Shown: piece by piece, positions 1-6,856 of the stretch
Position numbering within the stretch: the stretch's first letter is position 1
Layout: the number at the start of each line of letters is the position of its first letter
Assembly: GCA_905235045.1 (NCBI GenBank)
Contig: CAJOJO010000005.1
Location: 1 to 33,104 of the forward strand
DNA: 33,104 nt
Direction of reading: 5' to 3'
From: an uncultured Bacilli bacterium
GTDB lineage: Bacteria > Bacillota_I > Bacilli_A > RF39 > UBA660
Made by a program: the position numbers and the translations under genes
The notes under the pieces: model-generated
What the model was told of the DNA's origin: nothing
What the model saw: the letters and a program-made list of their open reading frames with translations, nothing else
The model's database searches: none

Positions 1-111
1 AATGGTGGAGCTGGTAACGGAAGTAGTGGCTGTGGTGTTGGAGGAGCTGGTGGTGATGGTTCTATCACAATTGGTTCTATTAAAACCGGAACATTTGTAA
101 TTAATTCATAA
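1..111 (+). CDS. C-terminal end of a glycine-rich protein (partial)
   Basis: The frame open from base 1 ends at a TAA at 109-111 and encodes the last 36 residues of a protein whose start lies outside the window. About the first 20 residues are Gly/Ala/Ser/Asn-rich (NGGAGNGSSGCGVGGAGGDG) and the tail (SITIGSIKTGTFVINS) is alternating hydrophobic/polar, as in a beta-structured end. Glycine-rich segments of this kind are common near the ends of secreted or surface proteins, but nothing here proves export. A strong terminator directly follows the stop, so this is the last gene of its transcript. Function cannot be assigned. Confidence 0.7.
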   Translation, partial: NGGAGNGSSGCGVGGAGGDGSITIGSIKTGTFVINS

Positions 112-140
112 AGTTATAGTTTATCTATAACTTTTTTCTT
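111..140 (+). terminator. Rho-independent terminator after the glycine-rich gene
   Basis: A 9-bp perfect stem AAGTTATAG / CTATAACTT (111-119 with 125-133) has a 5-base loop and is followed by a long T-rich tract. It separates the upstream gene from sepF. Confidence 0.85.
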
Positions 141-177
141 TTTTTTCTTAAAAACTATTTTATTTTATAAATATATG

Positions 178-186
178 TGTTAAAAT
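178..186 (+). promoter_or_regulatory. Candidate extended -10 promoter for sepF
   Basis: TGTTAAAAT fits the extended -10 pattern (TGn plus hexamer) that recurs before many genes in this window. It lies 34 bases before the sepF start and after the upstream terminator. No convincing -35 is visible. Confidence 0.45.
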
Positions 187-220
187 TAATGTAGTGTGAA
201 TAAAAGGTAGGAGGCATAAA

Positions 221-631
221 ATGGGATTACTAAAGAAAATACTTTCTAATGATGAAGATGTATTAAATGATAATTTAAATGGTGATGAATATTATGATTT
301 AAAACCAGAAGAAGCTTTAGAAGCAAATGATGGTCAAACACAAATGATCTTAATTGAACCAAGAGCTTATTCTGAAGCCCAACAAATAGCTGATCATTTA
401 AAAATGCGTAATACTGTTTTAGTTAATCTAAAAAGAGTAACAAGTGACCAAGCAAAAAGAATTATTGATTTCTTAGCTGGTACTATTTATGCTATTAACG
501 GTGATTTGCAAAAAGTTGGTGGCGGAATATTCTTATGTACACCAAATAACATAAATATTCAAGGTAAAATTACTGAAGAAACAGATGGTAAAGATATTCA
601 TGATAATAATGATTTAAATATTGAATGGTAA
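221..631 (+). CDS. sepF: Cell division protein SepF
   Basis: SepF is a cytoplasmic FtsZ-bundling protein that tethers the Z-ring to the membrane in Gram-positive bacteria. The 136-residue protein has the family layout: an N-terminal amphipathic membrane-anchor helix (MGLLKKIL), an acidic linker to about residue 38, then the conserved globular SepF (DUF552) core containing IEPRAYSEAQQIADHL, VLVNLKRV, AKRIIDFLAGTIYAINGDLQKVG and IFLCTPNNI. Length is normal for the family. The start is supported by an AGGTAGGAGG Shine-Dalgarno. The next gene, 31 bases downstream with no terminator between, encodes a DivIVA-type protein, the usual Bacillota sepF-divIVA order. The family match is clear. Confidence 0.95.
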   Translation: MGLLKKILSNDEDVLNDNLNGDEYYDLKPEEALEANDGQTQMILIEPRAYSEAQQIADHLKMRNTVLVNLKRVTSDQAKRIIDFLAGTIYAINGDLQKVGGGIFLCTPNNINIQGKITEETDGKDIHDNNDLNIEW

Positions 632-662
632 AAAAACGACATAGTCGACGAGGTGAAAAGGT

Positions 663-1121
663 ATGGAAAAATTTAGCCGTACAGTTAGAGGTTATGATCC
701 AGATGAAGTTAATGCTTTCTTAGATAAAGTTATTAATCAAGTTGAAGCAATGGTTAATGAGATTAATGATAAAGATCGTAAGATTAAAGAACTTCAAGAA
801 CAAATAGAAGATAATAACGGCTTAAAAGATAAATTAGAACAATATGAGCGTATGGAAGAAACACTTAATAAAGCTATTTTAATGGCTCAAAAAACAAGTG
901 AACAAATTAAAGTAAATGCTCATAAAGAATCAGAAACAGTTATCGAAGATGCTAAAAGAAATGCTAATCGTATTATAAATGAAGCATTACTAAAAGCTGA
1001 AAAAATCGAAAACGAATCTAATTTATTAAAACGTAATACCACAATATTTAAAAAACGCGTAAGAGAAATTATTGAAGCACAACTAGAAATAGTTGATGAA
1101 TTAAATGAAATAGAAATATAA
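663..1121 (+). CDS. divIVA: DivIVA/GpsB-type coiled-coil cell division protein
   Basis: The 152-residue protein begins with the DivIVA N-terminal membrane-binding and dimerisation domain (FSRTVRGYDPDEVNAFLDKV, residues 4-23). A nearly continuous charged coiled coil follows to the end (KDRKIKELQEQIEDNNGLKDKLEQYERMEE and onward). Proteins of this family localise to curved membrane at septa and poles and recruit division or wall-growth proteins. GAGGTG lies 7 bases before the ATG. The gene follows sepF closely and is closed by a strong terminator, so the two are probably cotranscribed. At 152 residues it is longer than typical GpsB and close to DivIVA; the exact subfamily is not settled here. 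Confidence 0.9.
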   Translation: MEKFSRTVRGYDPDEVNAFLDKVINQVEAMVNEINDKDRKIKELQEQIEDNNGLKDKLEQYERMEETLNKAILMAQKTSEQIKVNAHKESETVIEDAKRNANRIINEALLKAEKIENESNLLKRNTTIFKKRVREIIEAQLEIVDELNEIEI

Positions 1122-1146
1122 AAACTAAGAAATTAGTTTTTTTTTG
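1121..1146 (+). terminator. Terminator of sepF-divIVA
   Basis: A perfect 8-bp stem AAAACTAA / TTAGTTTT with loop GAAA is followed by a run of T, immediately after the divIVA stop. Confidence 0.9.
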
Positions 1147-1195
1147 TAAACATTTGTCAATTTAACAATTATTCTAAATAATTAAAAATAATAAG

Positions 1196-1204
1196 TGTTA
1201 TAAT
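1196..1204 (+). promoter_or_regulatory. Extended -10 promoter of eno
   Basis: TGTTATAAT is a consensus TATAAT with the TGn extension, 18 bases before the eno start. No good -35 at the right spacing is seen, as is common for extended -10 promoters. Confidence 0.65.
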
Positions 1205-1222
1205 AAAATAGAGGTGGTATAG

Positions 1223-2458
1223 ATGAATACAAAAATAAAAGATGTAAAAGCAAGAGAAATATTAGATTCTCGTGGTAATCCAACAGTCGAAGTGGATGTT
1301 ATTTTAGAAAATGGTATTATGGGAAGAGCTAGTGTACCTAGTGGTGCTTCTACAGGTTCTAGAGAAGCATTAGAATTAAGAGATAATAATTCTACTAGAT
1401 ATATGGGTAAAGGTGTCTTAAAAGCAGTTAATAACGTTAATACTGATTTACGTAATTTAGTAATCGGTATGGATGCTTTAAATCAAAAAGAAATTGATTA
1501 TGCAATGATAAATTTAGATGGAACAAAAACAAAAGAAAAATATGGCGCTAATGCGATATTAGGCATTTCAATGGCCGTATTAAAAGCAGCTAGTAAATCT
1601 TTAAATAAACCACTATATGAATACGTTGGAACTGGTAAAACATTACCAATACCAATGATGAATATTATGAATGGTGGAGCTCATGCTGATAATAAACTAG
1701 ATTTTCAAGAATTTATGATTATTCCAAATAGAGATACAGTAAAAGAACGAATTAGAGTTGGTTCAGAAGTATTTCATAATTTAAAAAAAGTTTTAAATGA
1801 AAAAGGTTTATCTACTGGTGTTGGTGATGAAGGTGGTTTTGCTCCTAACTTAGAAAGTAATAGTGAGGCTTTTGAATTAATTGTTGAAGCAATAAAAAGA
1901 GCCGGTTATGTACCAGGTGTTGATGTTAATTTAGGAATTGATGTTGCAGCATCTGAATTTTATCAAGATGATAAATATAATTTAGTAGGAGAAAATAGAA
2001 TATTAACAACTGATGAATTAATTGATTTTTATGTTGAATTAGTTGATAAATATCCAATTATTACGATTGAAGATCCAGTTGATGAAAATGACTGGGGAGG
2101 ATTCCAAAAAATAACAGAAAAATTGGGTAATAAAATTCAATTAGTTGGTGATGATTTATTTGTAACAAATAAAGAATATTTACAAAAGGGAATTGATATG
2201 CATGCTGGTAATGCCATATTAATTAAAGTTAACCAAATAGGAACAATTACCGAAACAATTGAAACAATAGCTCTAGCAAAACAAAACAATTATAAAACAA
2301 TAATTTCCCATCGCTCAGGTGAAACCGAAGATACAACAATTGCTTCTTTAGCTGTTGGTCTTAATCTAGGACAAATAAAAACCGGCTCTATGTCAAGAAC
2401 CGATCGTATTTGTAAATATAATGAATTAATTAGAATTGAAGAAAGCTTACTTAACTAA
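1223..2458 (+). CDS. eno: Enolase (phosphopyruvate hydratase)
   Basis: Enolase catalyses 2-phosphoglycerate to phosphoenolpyruvate plus water in glycolysis and is a cytoplasmic Mg-dependent enzyme. The 411-residue protein matches throughout: N-terminal [19 protein letters not shown], the substrate-loop [32 protein letters not shown], the metal-ligand strand [10 protein letters not shown], the signature [14 protein letters not shown], and [13 protein letters not shown]. It is slightly shorter than the usual ~430 residues because the C-terminus is short. GAGGTGG precedes the ATG. It is monocistronic: it has its own promoter, and its terminator is built into the last codons, shared with a convergent minus-strand gene that overlaps it by 12 bases. 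Confidence 0.98.
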   Translation: MNTKIKDVKAREILDSRGNPTVEVDVILENGIMGRASVPSGASTGSREALELRDNNSTRYMGKGVLKAVNNVNTDLRNLVIGMDALNQKEIDYAMINLDGTKTKEKYGANAILGISMAVLKAASKSLNKPLYEYVGTGKTLPIPMMNIMNGGAHADNKLDFQEFMIIPNRDTVKERIRVGSEVFHNLKKVLNEKGLSTGVGDEGGFAPNLESNSEAFELIVEAIKRAGYVPGVDVNLGIDVAASEFYQDDKYNLVGENRILTTDELIDFYVELVDKYPIITIEDPVDENDWGGFQKITEKLGNKIQLVGDDLFVTNKEYLQKGIDMHAGNAILIKVNQIGTITETIETIALAKQNNYKTIISHRSGETEDTTIASLAVGLNLGQIKTGSMSRTDRICKYNELIRIEESLLN

Positions 2459-2466
2459 GCTTTTTT
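2442..2466 (+). terminator. eno terminator overlapping the coding end
   Basis: Perfect stem AAAGCTTA / TAAGCTTT (2442-2449 with 2456-2463), loop CTTAAC, then a T run. The left arm lies in the last eno codons and also contains the stop codon of the convergent minus-strand gene, so the hairpin may serve both transcripts, though the minus-strand T tract (CTTTCTTC) is poor. Confidence 0.8.
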
Positions 2467-2806
2467 GTGTATTAAATAAGCGGTAGTCATTTAAAAGTTC
2501 ATGAATTAGTTTTGACTCTTCTAGTTCAATCTTATTAAAAACTTCATTGATTTGCTTTGAATTCATAGTTATAAAAATGGAATTATCACTTTTTATATAC
2601 ATTATTTTTTCTTCATGTAGTAAATTAGCTATATCATCAACTAATTGATTAGAAATCTTCTTTTCATTAAAATCATAGTCACTTAATAAAGAACTATATT
2701 TTTCATCTTCTTTAAAATGAATTAAAGCATCGGTAAAATGTTCTAATTGAAGCTCTTTAATTGAATGAAGTGCACAATGAGAACAAATATTTTCTAATAA
2801 TGACAT
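2447..2806 (-). CDS. Small protein of unknown function
   Basis: A 119-residue, soluble-looking, mostly helical acidic protein that I do not recognise. It has no membrane segment or signal peptide. Near the N-terminus is a CxxC pair with adjacent His residues ([11 protein letters not shown], from residue 5), which could bind a metal but is too little to call a zinc finger. The gene is real on sequence grounds: a perfect minus-strand promoter (TTGACA, 17 bases, TATAAT), an AAAGGAAGTGAT Shine-Dalgarno just before the ATG, and a full-length frame. It is the only minus-strand gene in the first 19 kb, convergent with eno (12-base overlap) and divergent from the leuS T-box operon. No function is proposed. 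Confidence 0.75.
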   Translation of the reverse strand: MSLLENICSHCALHSIKELQLEHFTDALIHFKEDEKYSSLLSDYDFNEKKISNQLVDDIANLLHEEKIMYIKSDNSIFITMNSKQINEVFNKIELEESKLIHELLNDYRLFNTQKSLVK

Positions 2807-2829
2807 ATTATCACTTCCTTTAAGGTGCT

Positions 2830-2858
2830 ATTATAAATTGTTTATCTTATTTTGTCAA
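2830..2858 (-). promoter_or_regulatory. Consensus promoter for the minus-strand small gene
   Basis: On the minus strand TTGACA (2858-2853), a 17-base spacer and TATAAT (2835-2830) form a perfect sigma-A promoter. It is divergent from the leuS leader promoter, with its -35 only 8 bases from the other -35. Confidence 0.85.
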
Positions 2859-2866
2859 CATATGAC

Positions 2867-2895
2867 TTGATTTATTAAGCATTTTATAATATACT
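2867..2895 (+). promoter_or_regulatory. Promoter of the leuS T-box operon
   Basis: TTGATT (2867-2872), a 17-base spacer and TATACT (2890-2895) lie just upstream of the T-box leader. Confidence 0.7.
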
Positions 2896-2904
2896 TATTA
2901 TATA

Positions 2905-3098
2905 AAAACAGTGAAGAAGAGTAGTAATAAAGGATATTTATCTAGAGAGAAAGTGGTTGGTGAAAACTTTTAAATAGAATTTATGAACTTGCTTTGGAGT
3001 TTGAACCGTGTATTCGCGTTAAGAATTAAAGCATAAGGCATTATGGAAATAAGGTGGTACAGCGTTTATGACGCCCTTATAATTGATGCTTTTTTTTT
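2905..3098 (+). ncRNA. T-box leader, leucine specifier (CUU)
   Basis: A tRNA-sensing T-box riboswitch with the elements in the standard order: a stem I start (GTGAAGAAGAGTAGTA), a distal GGTTGGTG, the specifier region GAACTTGCTTTGGAG with CTT (2988-2990) in the specifier position, and the T-box proper AAGGTGGTACAGCG (3051-3064). An intrinsic terminator whose left arm (AGCGTT) overlaps the T-box and pairs with GATGCT before a run of eight T (to 3098) closes it. CUU is a leucine codon and leuS lies in the transcript, so uncharged tRNA-Leu is expected to relieve termination. The next gene's Shine-Dalgarno lies directly after the T run. The family and specifier fit well; exact 5' and stem boundaries are estimated. 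Confidence 0.9.
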
Positions 3099-3108
3099 GG
3101 AGGTAAAT

Positions 3109-3450
3109 ATGAAATATTTTCTTATTTGGTTAATTGTTTTTGTTGCAATTTATTTATTATATTTATTATTTGTTATATTACGAAAAAAGAAATTAGCAAA
3201 ATTTAAAAATAATACTTACGTTAAATATTTAGCAAAAGTATATAAATTAGATATAAAGAAAATAAATACAAAAAAACTAGCGCATTTAATTGCTTTAGCT
3301 AATTCATTTATAATCGCTACAACATTTACGATTATCTTAGGAATTAAAAACTATTTATTAATGGTTTTCTTAACAATAATAATTATCATACCACTTTCTT
3401 TACTGGTATATCATGTAATAGGACAAATTCTAAAAAAAGGAGTGAAATAA
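3109..3450 (+). CDS. Small membrane protein in the leuS T-box operon
   Basis: The ORF track begins at 3043, but that ATG lies inside the T-box/terminator. The ATG at 3109 follows GGAGGT by 4 bases and starts a typical membrane protein, so I use it (113 residues). One hydrophobic helix at the N-terminus (FLIWLIVFVAIYLLYLLFVI) is followed by a very basic stretch (RKKKLAKFKNN), then two further hydrophobic segments (about residues 62-82 and 84-105), giving about three membrane spans. No enzyme motif is visible and I do not recognise the family. It ends one base before leuS and shares its T-box leader, so its expression should follow leucine-tRNA charging. Its role is unknown. Confidence 0.8.
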   Translation: MKYFLIWLIVFVAIYLLYLLFVILRKKKLAKFKNNTYVKYLAKVYKLDIKKINTKKLAHLIALANSFIIATTFTIILGIKNYLLMVFLTIIIIIPLSLLVYHVIGQILKKGVK

Positions 3451-3451
3451 A

Positions 3452-5857
3452 ATGAATCATAAAGAGATAGAAAAAAAATGGCAAGAATATTGGGATAAAA
3501 ATAAGACTTTTGAAGCAAAAAATGGTGAAAATAAAAAAACATTTTATGATTTGGTAGAATTTCCATATCCATCTGGAGCTGGTCTTCATGTTGGCCATGT
3601 TAGAGGTTATACAGCCCAAGATGTAATTGCTCGTATTAAAAGAATGCAAGGGTATAATGTGCTATATCCAATGGGATGGGATGCCTTTGGAGCACCAGCT
3701 GAACAATACGCAATAAAAAATCATATTCATCCTAAAGAAGCTGTTAAAGAAAATATTAAAACATTTAAAGGCCAAATGAAATCACTAGGATTCTCATTTG
3801 ATTGGTCAAGAGAATTTTCAACAACTGATCCAGAATATTATAAATGGACACAATGGCAATTCTTACAATTTTATAAACATGGTATGGCTTATAAAGATAC
3901 TATTCCGGTAAATTGGTGTCCAAACTGTAAAACAGTTCTTTCAAATGAAGATGCTGCTGGTGGTGTTTGTGAAAGATGTGGCGCTCAAGTAGAACAAAAA
4001 GAAAAATCACAATGGATGCTTAGAATGAGTGATTATGCCGAAGATTTACTTAATGGCCTTGAGGATACTAATTTTGCTGATCGAGTAAAATTAGGTCAAA
4101 TTAATTGGATTGGTAAATCTACAGGTGTAGAAGTTGATGTTGATATAGTTGGTGGTGGTAAATTTAGTATTTTTACTACTTGTATTGAAACAATCTACGG
4201 AATCACATTCTTTGTAATTGCACCAGATGGAAAATTAATCAAAGAATTAATGCCAAGAATTGAAAACAAAGAAGAAGTAGAAGCTTATATTAAAGAAACC
4301 GCACTAAAATCTAATATGGATAGAACTGAATTAAATAAAGGTAAAACAGGATGCGAAGTAAAAGGTATTAAAGCAATTAATCCGATTAATAATAAAGAAG
4401 TACCAATTTTTTTAGGTGACTTTGTTTTAGGTGATTATGGTACTGGAGCAGTTATGGCAGTACCAAGTCATGATGAACGTGACTTTGAATATGCTAAAGA
4501 ACACAATTTAGAAATGATTGAAGTAATTAGTGGCGGAGATACTAAAGACCATGCTTTTGAAAAACACGATTATTTAGGAAAAGGATGTAAATTAATTAAC
4601 TCAGAAGAATTTACTGGTTTGACAGTAGAAGAAGCTAAAGAAGCTATAACTGATAAACTAGAAAAAATGGGTATTGCTAGACGTGTAAATAACTATAAAA
4701 TGAGAGATTGGATTTTCTCAAGACAAAGATTCTGGGGTGAACCAATACCAATGGTTAATTGTCCTGAATGTGGTTGGGTTCCGGTACCAGAAAACGAATT
4801 ACCACTATTACTTCCTGATGTAGCAGAATATGAACCAACAGATACAGGTGAATCACCATTAGCAAAAATTGATTCATTCGTTAATTGTAAATGCCCTAAG
4901 TGTGGAAAAGATGCTAAAAGAGAAACTGATACAATGCCTAACTGGGCTGGTTCATCATGGTATTTCTTAAGATATATGGATCCACATAATAATCAAGAAT
5001 TTGCTTCAATGGAAGCAATGAAATACTGGAATAAAGTGGATTGGTATAATGGTGGTATGGAGCACACAGCTCGTCACTTATTATATGCTAGATTCTGGGT
5101 ACAATTCTTATATAATATTGGTTTAGTACCTAATAAAGAAATGATTTGGACTCGTGTATCACATGGTATGATATTAGGCGCAAATAACGAAAAAATGTCT
5201 AAATCAAAAGGTAATGTTGTTAATCCTGATGATATAGTAAATGAATTTGGTGCTGATACATTAAGAGTTTACGAAATGTTTATTGGTGATTATCGTGAAG
5301 ATGCTCCATGGAATACTGATTCTTTAAAAGGTTGCGATCGTTTCTTAAAAAGAATAGAAAGAATTGGTGAAAAATTAAACGATAAACAAGGATATACAGA
5401 CTCTATCTTAGTAAATAAAACAATTAAAAAAGTAACGGAAGATAACTTATCAATGAAATATAATACGGCAATATCAGCTTTAATGATTATGTTAAATGAA
5501 TATGAAAAATATGATTCCATTACTAAAGATGATTATCGTATATTATTAACTTTACTTAATCCAACTGCCCCTCATATTACGGAAGAACTAAATGAAATTT
5601 ATCATTTAGGAAAACCAATATGTGAAAGTAGTTGGCCAATAGTTGATGAATCTAAACTAGTTGATGATACATTTACAATGATTGTTCAAGTTAATGGTAA
5701 AGTAAGAGGTAAAATTGAAGTTAGTAGTAATGCTAGTAAAGAAGAAATGGAACATCTTGCTAGGGAAATAGAAAATGTAAAAGTATTTACAGAAGGAAAA
5801 GAAATAGTTAAAATAATAACTGTTCCTAAAAAACTAGTTAATATAGTTGTTAAATAA
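3452..5857 (+). CDS. leuS: Leucyl-tRNA synthetase
   Basis: Class I aminoacyl-tRNA synthetase charging tRNA-Leu in the cytoplasm. The 801-residue protein has the HIGH motif as HVGH (residues 46-49, in YPSGAGLHVGHVRGYTAQD), a Cys cluster (CPNC...CERC), the CP1 editing domain ending in GDYGTGAVMAVPSHDERDFEYA, the catalytic core (DTMPNWAGSSWYFLRY), KMSKS at 581-585, the anticodon-binding domain and the C-terminal VNGKVRGKIEV domain. The threonine-rich editing motif, usually TTRPDT, reads FTTCIET (241-247); I recall this variant from other Bacillota LeuRS sequences, so it is probably a subfamily trait and not damage. GGAGTG precedes the ATG. Transcription is under the leucine T-box, behind a small membrane protein gene, and is closed by a strong terminator. 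Confidence 0.98.
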   Translation: MNHKEIEKKWQEYWDKNKTFEAKNGENKKTFYDLVEFPYPSGAGLHVGHVRGYTAQDVIARIKRMQGYNVLYPMGWDAFGAPAEQYAIKNHIHPKEAVKENIKTFKGQMKSLGFSFDWSREFSTTDPEYYKWTQWQFLQFYKHGMAYKDTIPVNWCPNCKTVLSNEDAAGGVCERCGAQVEQKEKSQWMLRMSDYAEDLLNGLEDTNFADRVKLGQINWIGKSTGVEVDVDIVGGGKFSIFTTCIETIYGITFFVIAPDGKLIKELMPRIENKEEVEAYIKETALKSNMDRTELNKGKTGCEVKGIKAINPINNKEVPIFLGDFVLGDYGTGAVMAVPSHDERDFEYAKEHNLEMIEVISGGDTKDHAFEKHDYLGKGCKLINSEEFTGLTVEEAKEAITDKLEKMGIARRVNNYKMRDWIFSRQRFWGEPIPMVNCPECGWVPVPENELPLLLPDVAEYEPTDTGESPLAKIDSFVNCKCPKCGKDAKRETDTMPNWAGSSWYFLRYMDPHNNQEFASMEAMKYWNKVDWYNGGMEHTARHLLYARFWVQFLYNIGLVPNKEMIWTRVSHGMILGANNEKMSKSKGNVVNPDDIVNEFGADTLRVYEMFIGDYREDAPWNTDSLKGCDRFLKRIERIGEKLNDKQGYTDSILVNKTIKKVTEDNLSMKYNTAISALMIMLNEYEKYDSITKDDYRILLTLLNPTAPHITEELNEIYHLGKPICESSWPIVDESKLVDDTFTMIVQVNGKVRGKIEVSSNASKEEMEHLAREIENVKVFTEGKEIVKIITVPKKLVNIVVK

Positions 5858-5885
5858 AAGATTTCTTAAAAGAAATCTTTTATTA
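5856..5885 (+). terminator. leuS terminator
   Basis: AAAAGATTTC / GAAATCTTTT, a 10-bp perfect stem around TTAA-type loop bases, starts at the leuS stop codon and runs into T-rich sequence. Confidence 0.85.
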
Positions 5886-5888
5886 TAG

Positions 5889-5917
5889 TTGATTTTTTTT
5901 AAAATAATAAGTATAAT
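5889..5917 (+). promoter_or_regulatory. Promoter of the HD-valS T-box operon
   Basis: TTGATT (5889-5894), a 17-base spacer and a perfect TATAAT (5912-5917) lie just upstream of the T-box leader. Confidence 0.8.
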
Positions 5918-5929
5918 TAAATAAATACA

Positions 5930-6139
5930 AAGAACAAGAGGAGTAATGTTATTTAGTCTTATAGAGAGTTAGTGGAAGGTGTAAACTAATAGATAAATAA
6001 TATGAAGGTAGCTTGGGAGTAGTATATCTGAAATAGTAGTAGGATATAATGTTTGTCGCATTAAGACATTAAGGTAGTTATAACTATAAATTAAGGTGGT
6101 ACCACGTATACTACGTCCTTATATTAAGGACGTTTTTTT
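5930..6139 (+). ncRNA. T-box leader, valine specifier (GUA)
   Basis: A second T-box riboswitch. Stem I starts near AGAACAAGAGGAGTAATG, with GGAAGGTG in the distal part. The specifier region is GAAGGTAGCTTGGGAG; aligned on the 3' GCTTnGGAG shared with the leuS leader, the specifier is GTA (6008-6010), a valine codon. The T-box is TTAAGGTGGTACCACG (6091-6106). A perfect terminator ACGTCCTTA / TAAGGACGT (6113-6132) is followed by seven T. valS in the transcript agrees with a tRNA-Val sensor. A GGT (Gly) reading one base earlier is possible but contradicted by the downstream gene. Confidence 0.9.
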
Positions 6140-6156
6140 ATGAAAGGATTGTTTAT

Positions 6157-6855
6157 ATGTATATCGATGAATTTAATAAATATGCAAAAACATTTGATTT
6201 AACAATAAAACAAATTATATATAAATATCATCATAGTTTTCGAGTAATGGAAATAGCTAAAGAAATTGCTTTAAGTTTAAATCTAAATAAAGAAGAAATT
6301 GAATTAGCTACTATTTGTGGATTATTTCATGATATTGGAAGATTTAGACAATGGACCGAATATGAAACATATAGAGATCAAGATTCAATTGATCATGGTG
6401 ATTTAGGATCTGAAATACTAAAAGATTTTTTAAATAATTATAAAGATAAAGATATTGTTATAAAAGCAACTAAATATCATAATAAATATGGTGTACCTGA
6501 ATTAGATGAAAGAACCACATTATTTTGTAATATCGTTAGAGATGCTGATAAACTAGATATTATGAGAGAACAAACTAATGAAATATATCAAAAAGAAATT
6601 ATTTTAAAACCGGAATTATTAACTGATATTGATAATAAAATAATATGCCAAAATAAAAACATTGAAAATGAAGTAGATACAATTATTCGAGAATTATCTT
6701 GGGTTTTTGATTTAAACTTTAAATATTCATTTAAATTTTTAAAAGATAAAAAAATAATAGAAAATAAATTAAATCTATTAAAAATATATGGTGAAACCGA
6801 AGAAATAAAAAAACTAGAAACAACTATTAATAATGAAATAGAAAAGAGGTTATAA
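6157..6855 (+). CDS. HD-domain hydrolase in the valS T-box operon
   Basis: A 232-residue protein of the HD metal-dependent phosphohydrolase superfamily. The metal-ligand pattern is present in order: His in YKYHHSFRV (25/26), the HD pair in GLFHDIGRF (58-59), His in SIDHGDLG (80), His in KYHNKYG (108) and Asp in RDADKLDI (129/131). The C-terminal ~70 residues are helical and charged. Substrate cannot be told from sequence; nucleotides or phosphorylated metabolites are typical for the superfamily. An AAAGGA Shine-Dalgarno precedes the ATG. The gene directly follows the valine T-box terminator and ends one base before valS, so it is expected to be induced together with valS when tRNA-Val is uncharged. 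Confidence 0.88.
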   Translation: MYIDEFNKYAKTFDLTIKQIIYKYHHSFRVMEIAKEIALSLNLNKEEIELATICGLFHDIGRFRQWTEYETYRDQDSIDHGDLGSEILKDFLNNYKDKDIVIKATKYHNKYGVPELDERTTLFCNIVRDADKLDIMREQTNEIYQKEIILKPELLTDIDNKIICQNKNIENEVDTIIRELSWVFDLNFKYSFKFLKDKKIIENKLNLLKIYGETEEIKKLETTINNEIEKRL

Positions 6856-6856
6856 T

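Noticed and set aside
3043-3108. ORF-track extension of the small membrane protein before leuS
   Set aside because: It falls in the T-box and terminator; the ATG at 3109 has the GGAGGT site.
3386-3649. Minus-strand ORF over the leuS start, and other minus-strand ORFs inside plus-strand genes (for example 5290-5520, 6588-6869, 7967-8167, 9434-9655, 10115-10396, 11815-12018, 15507-15698, 15753-16019, 19987-20229, 20445-20633, 22557-22757, 25568-25849, 30296-30505)
   Set aside because: Low-complexity shadow frames antisense to clearly conserved genes, with no ribosome site or promoter that I could see.
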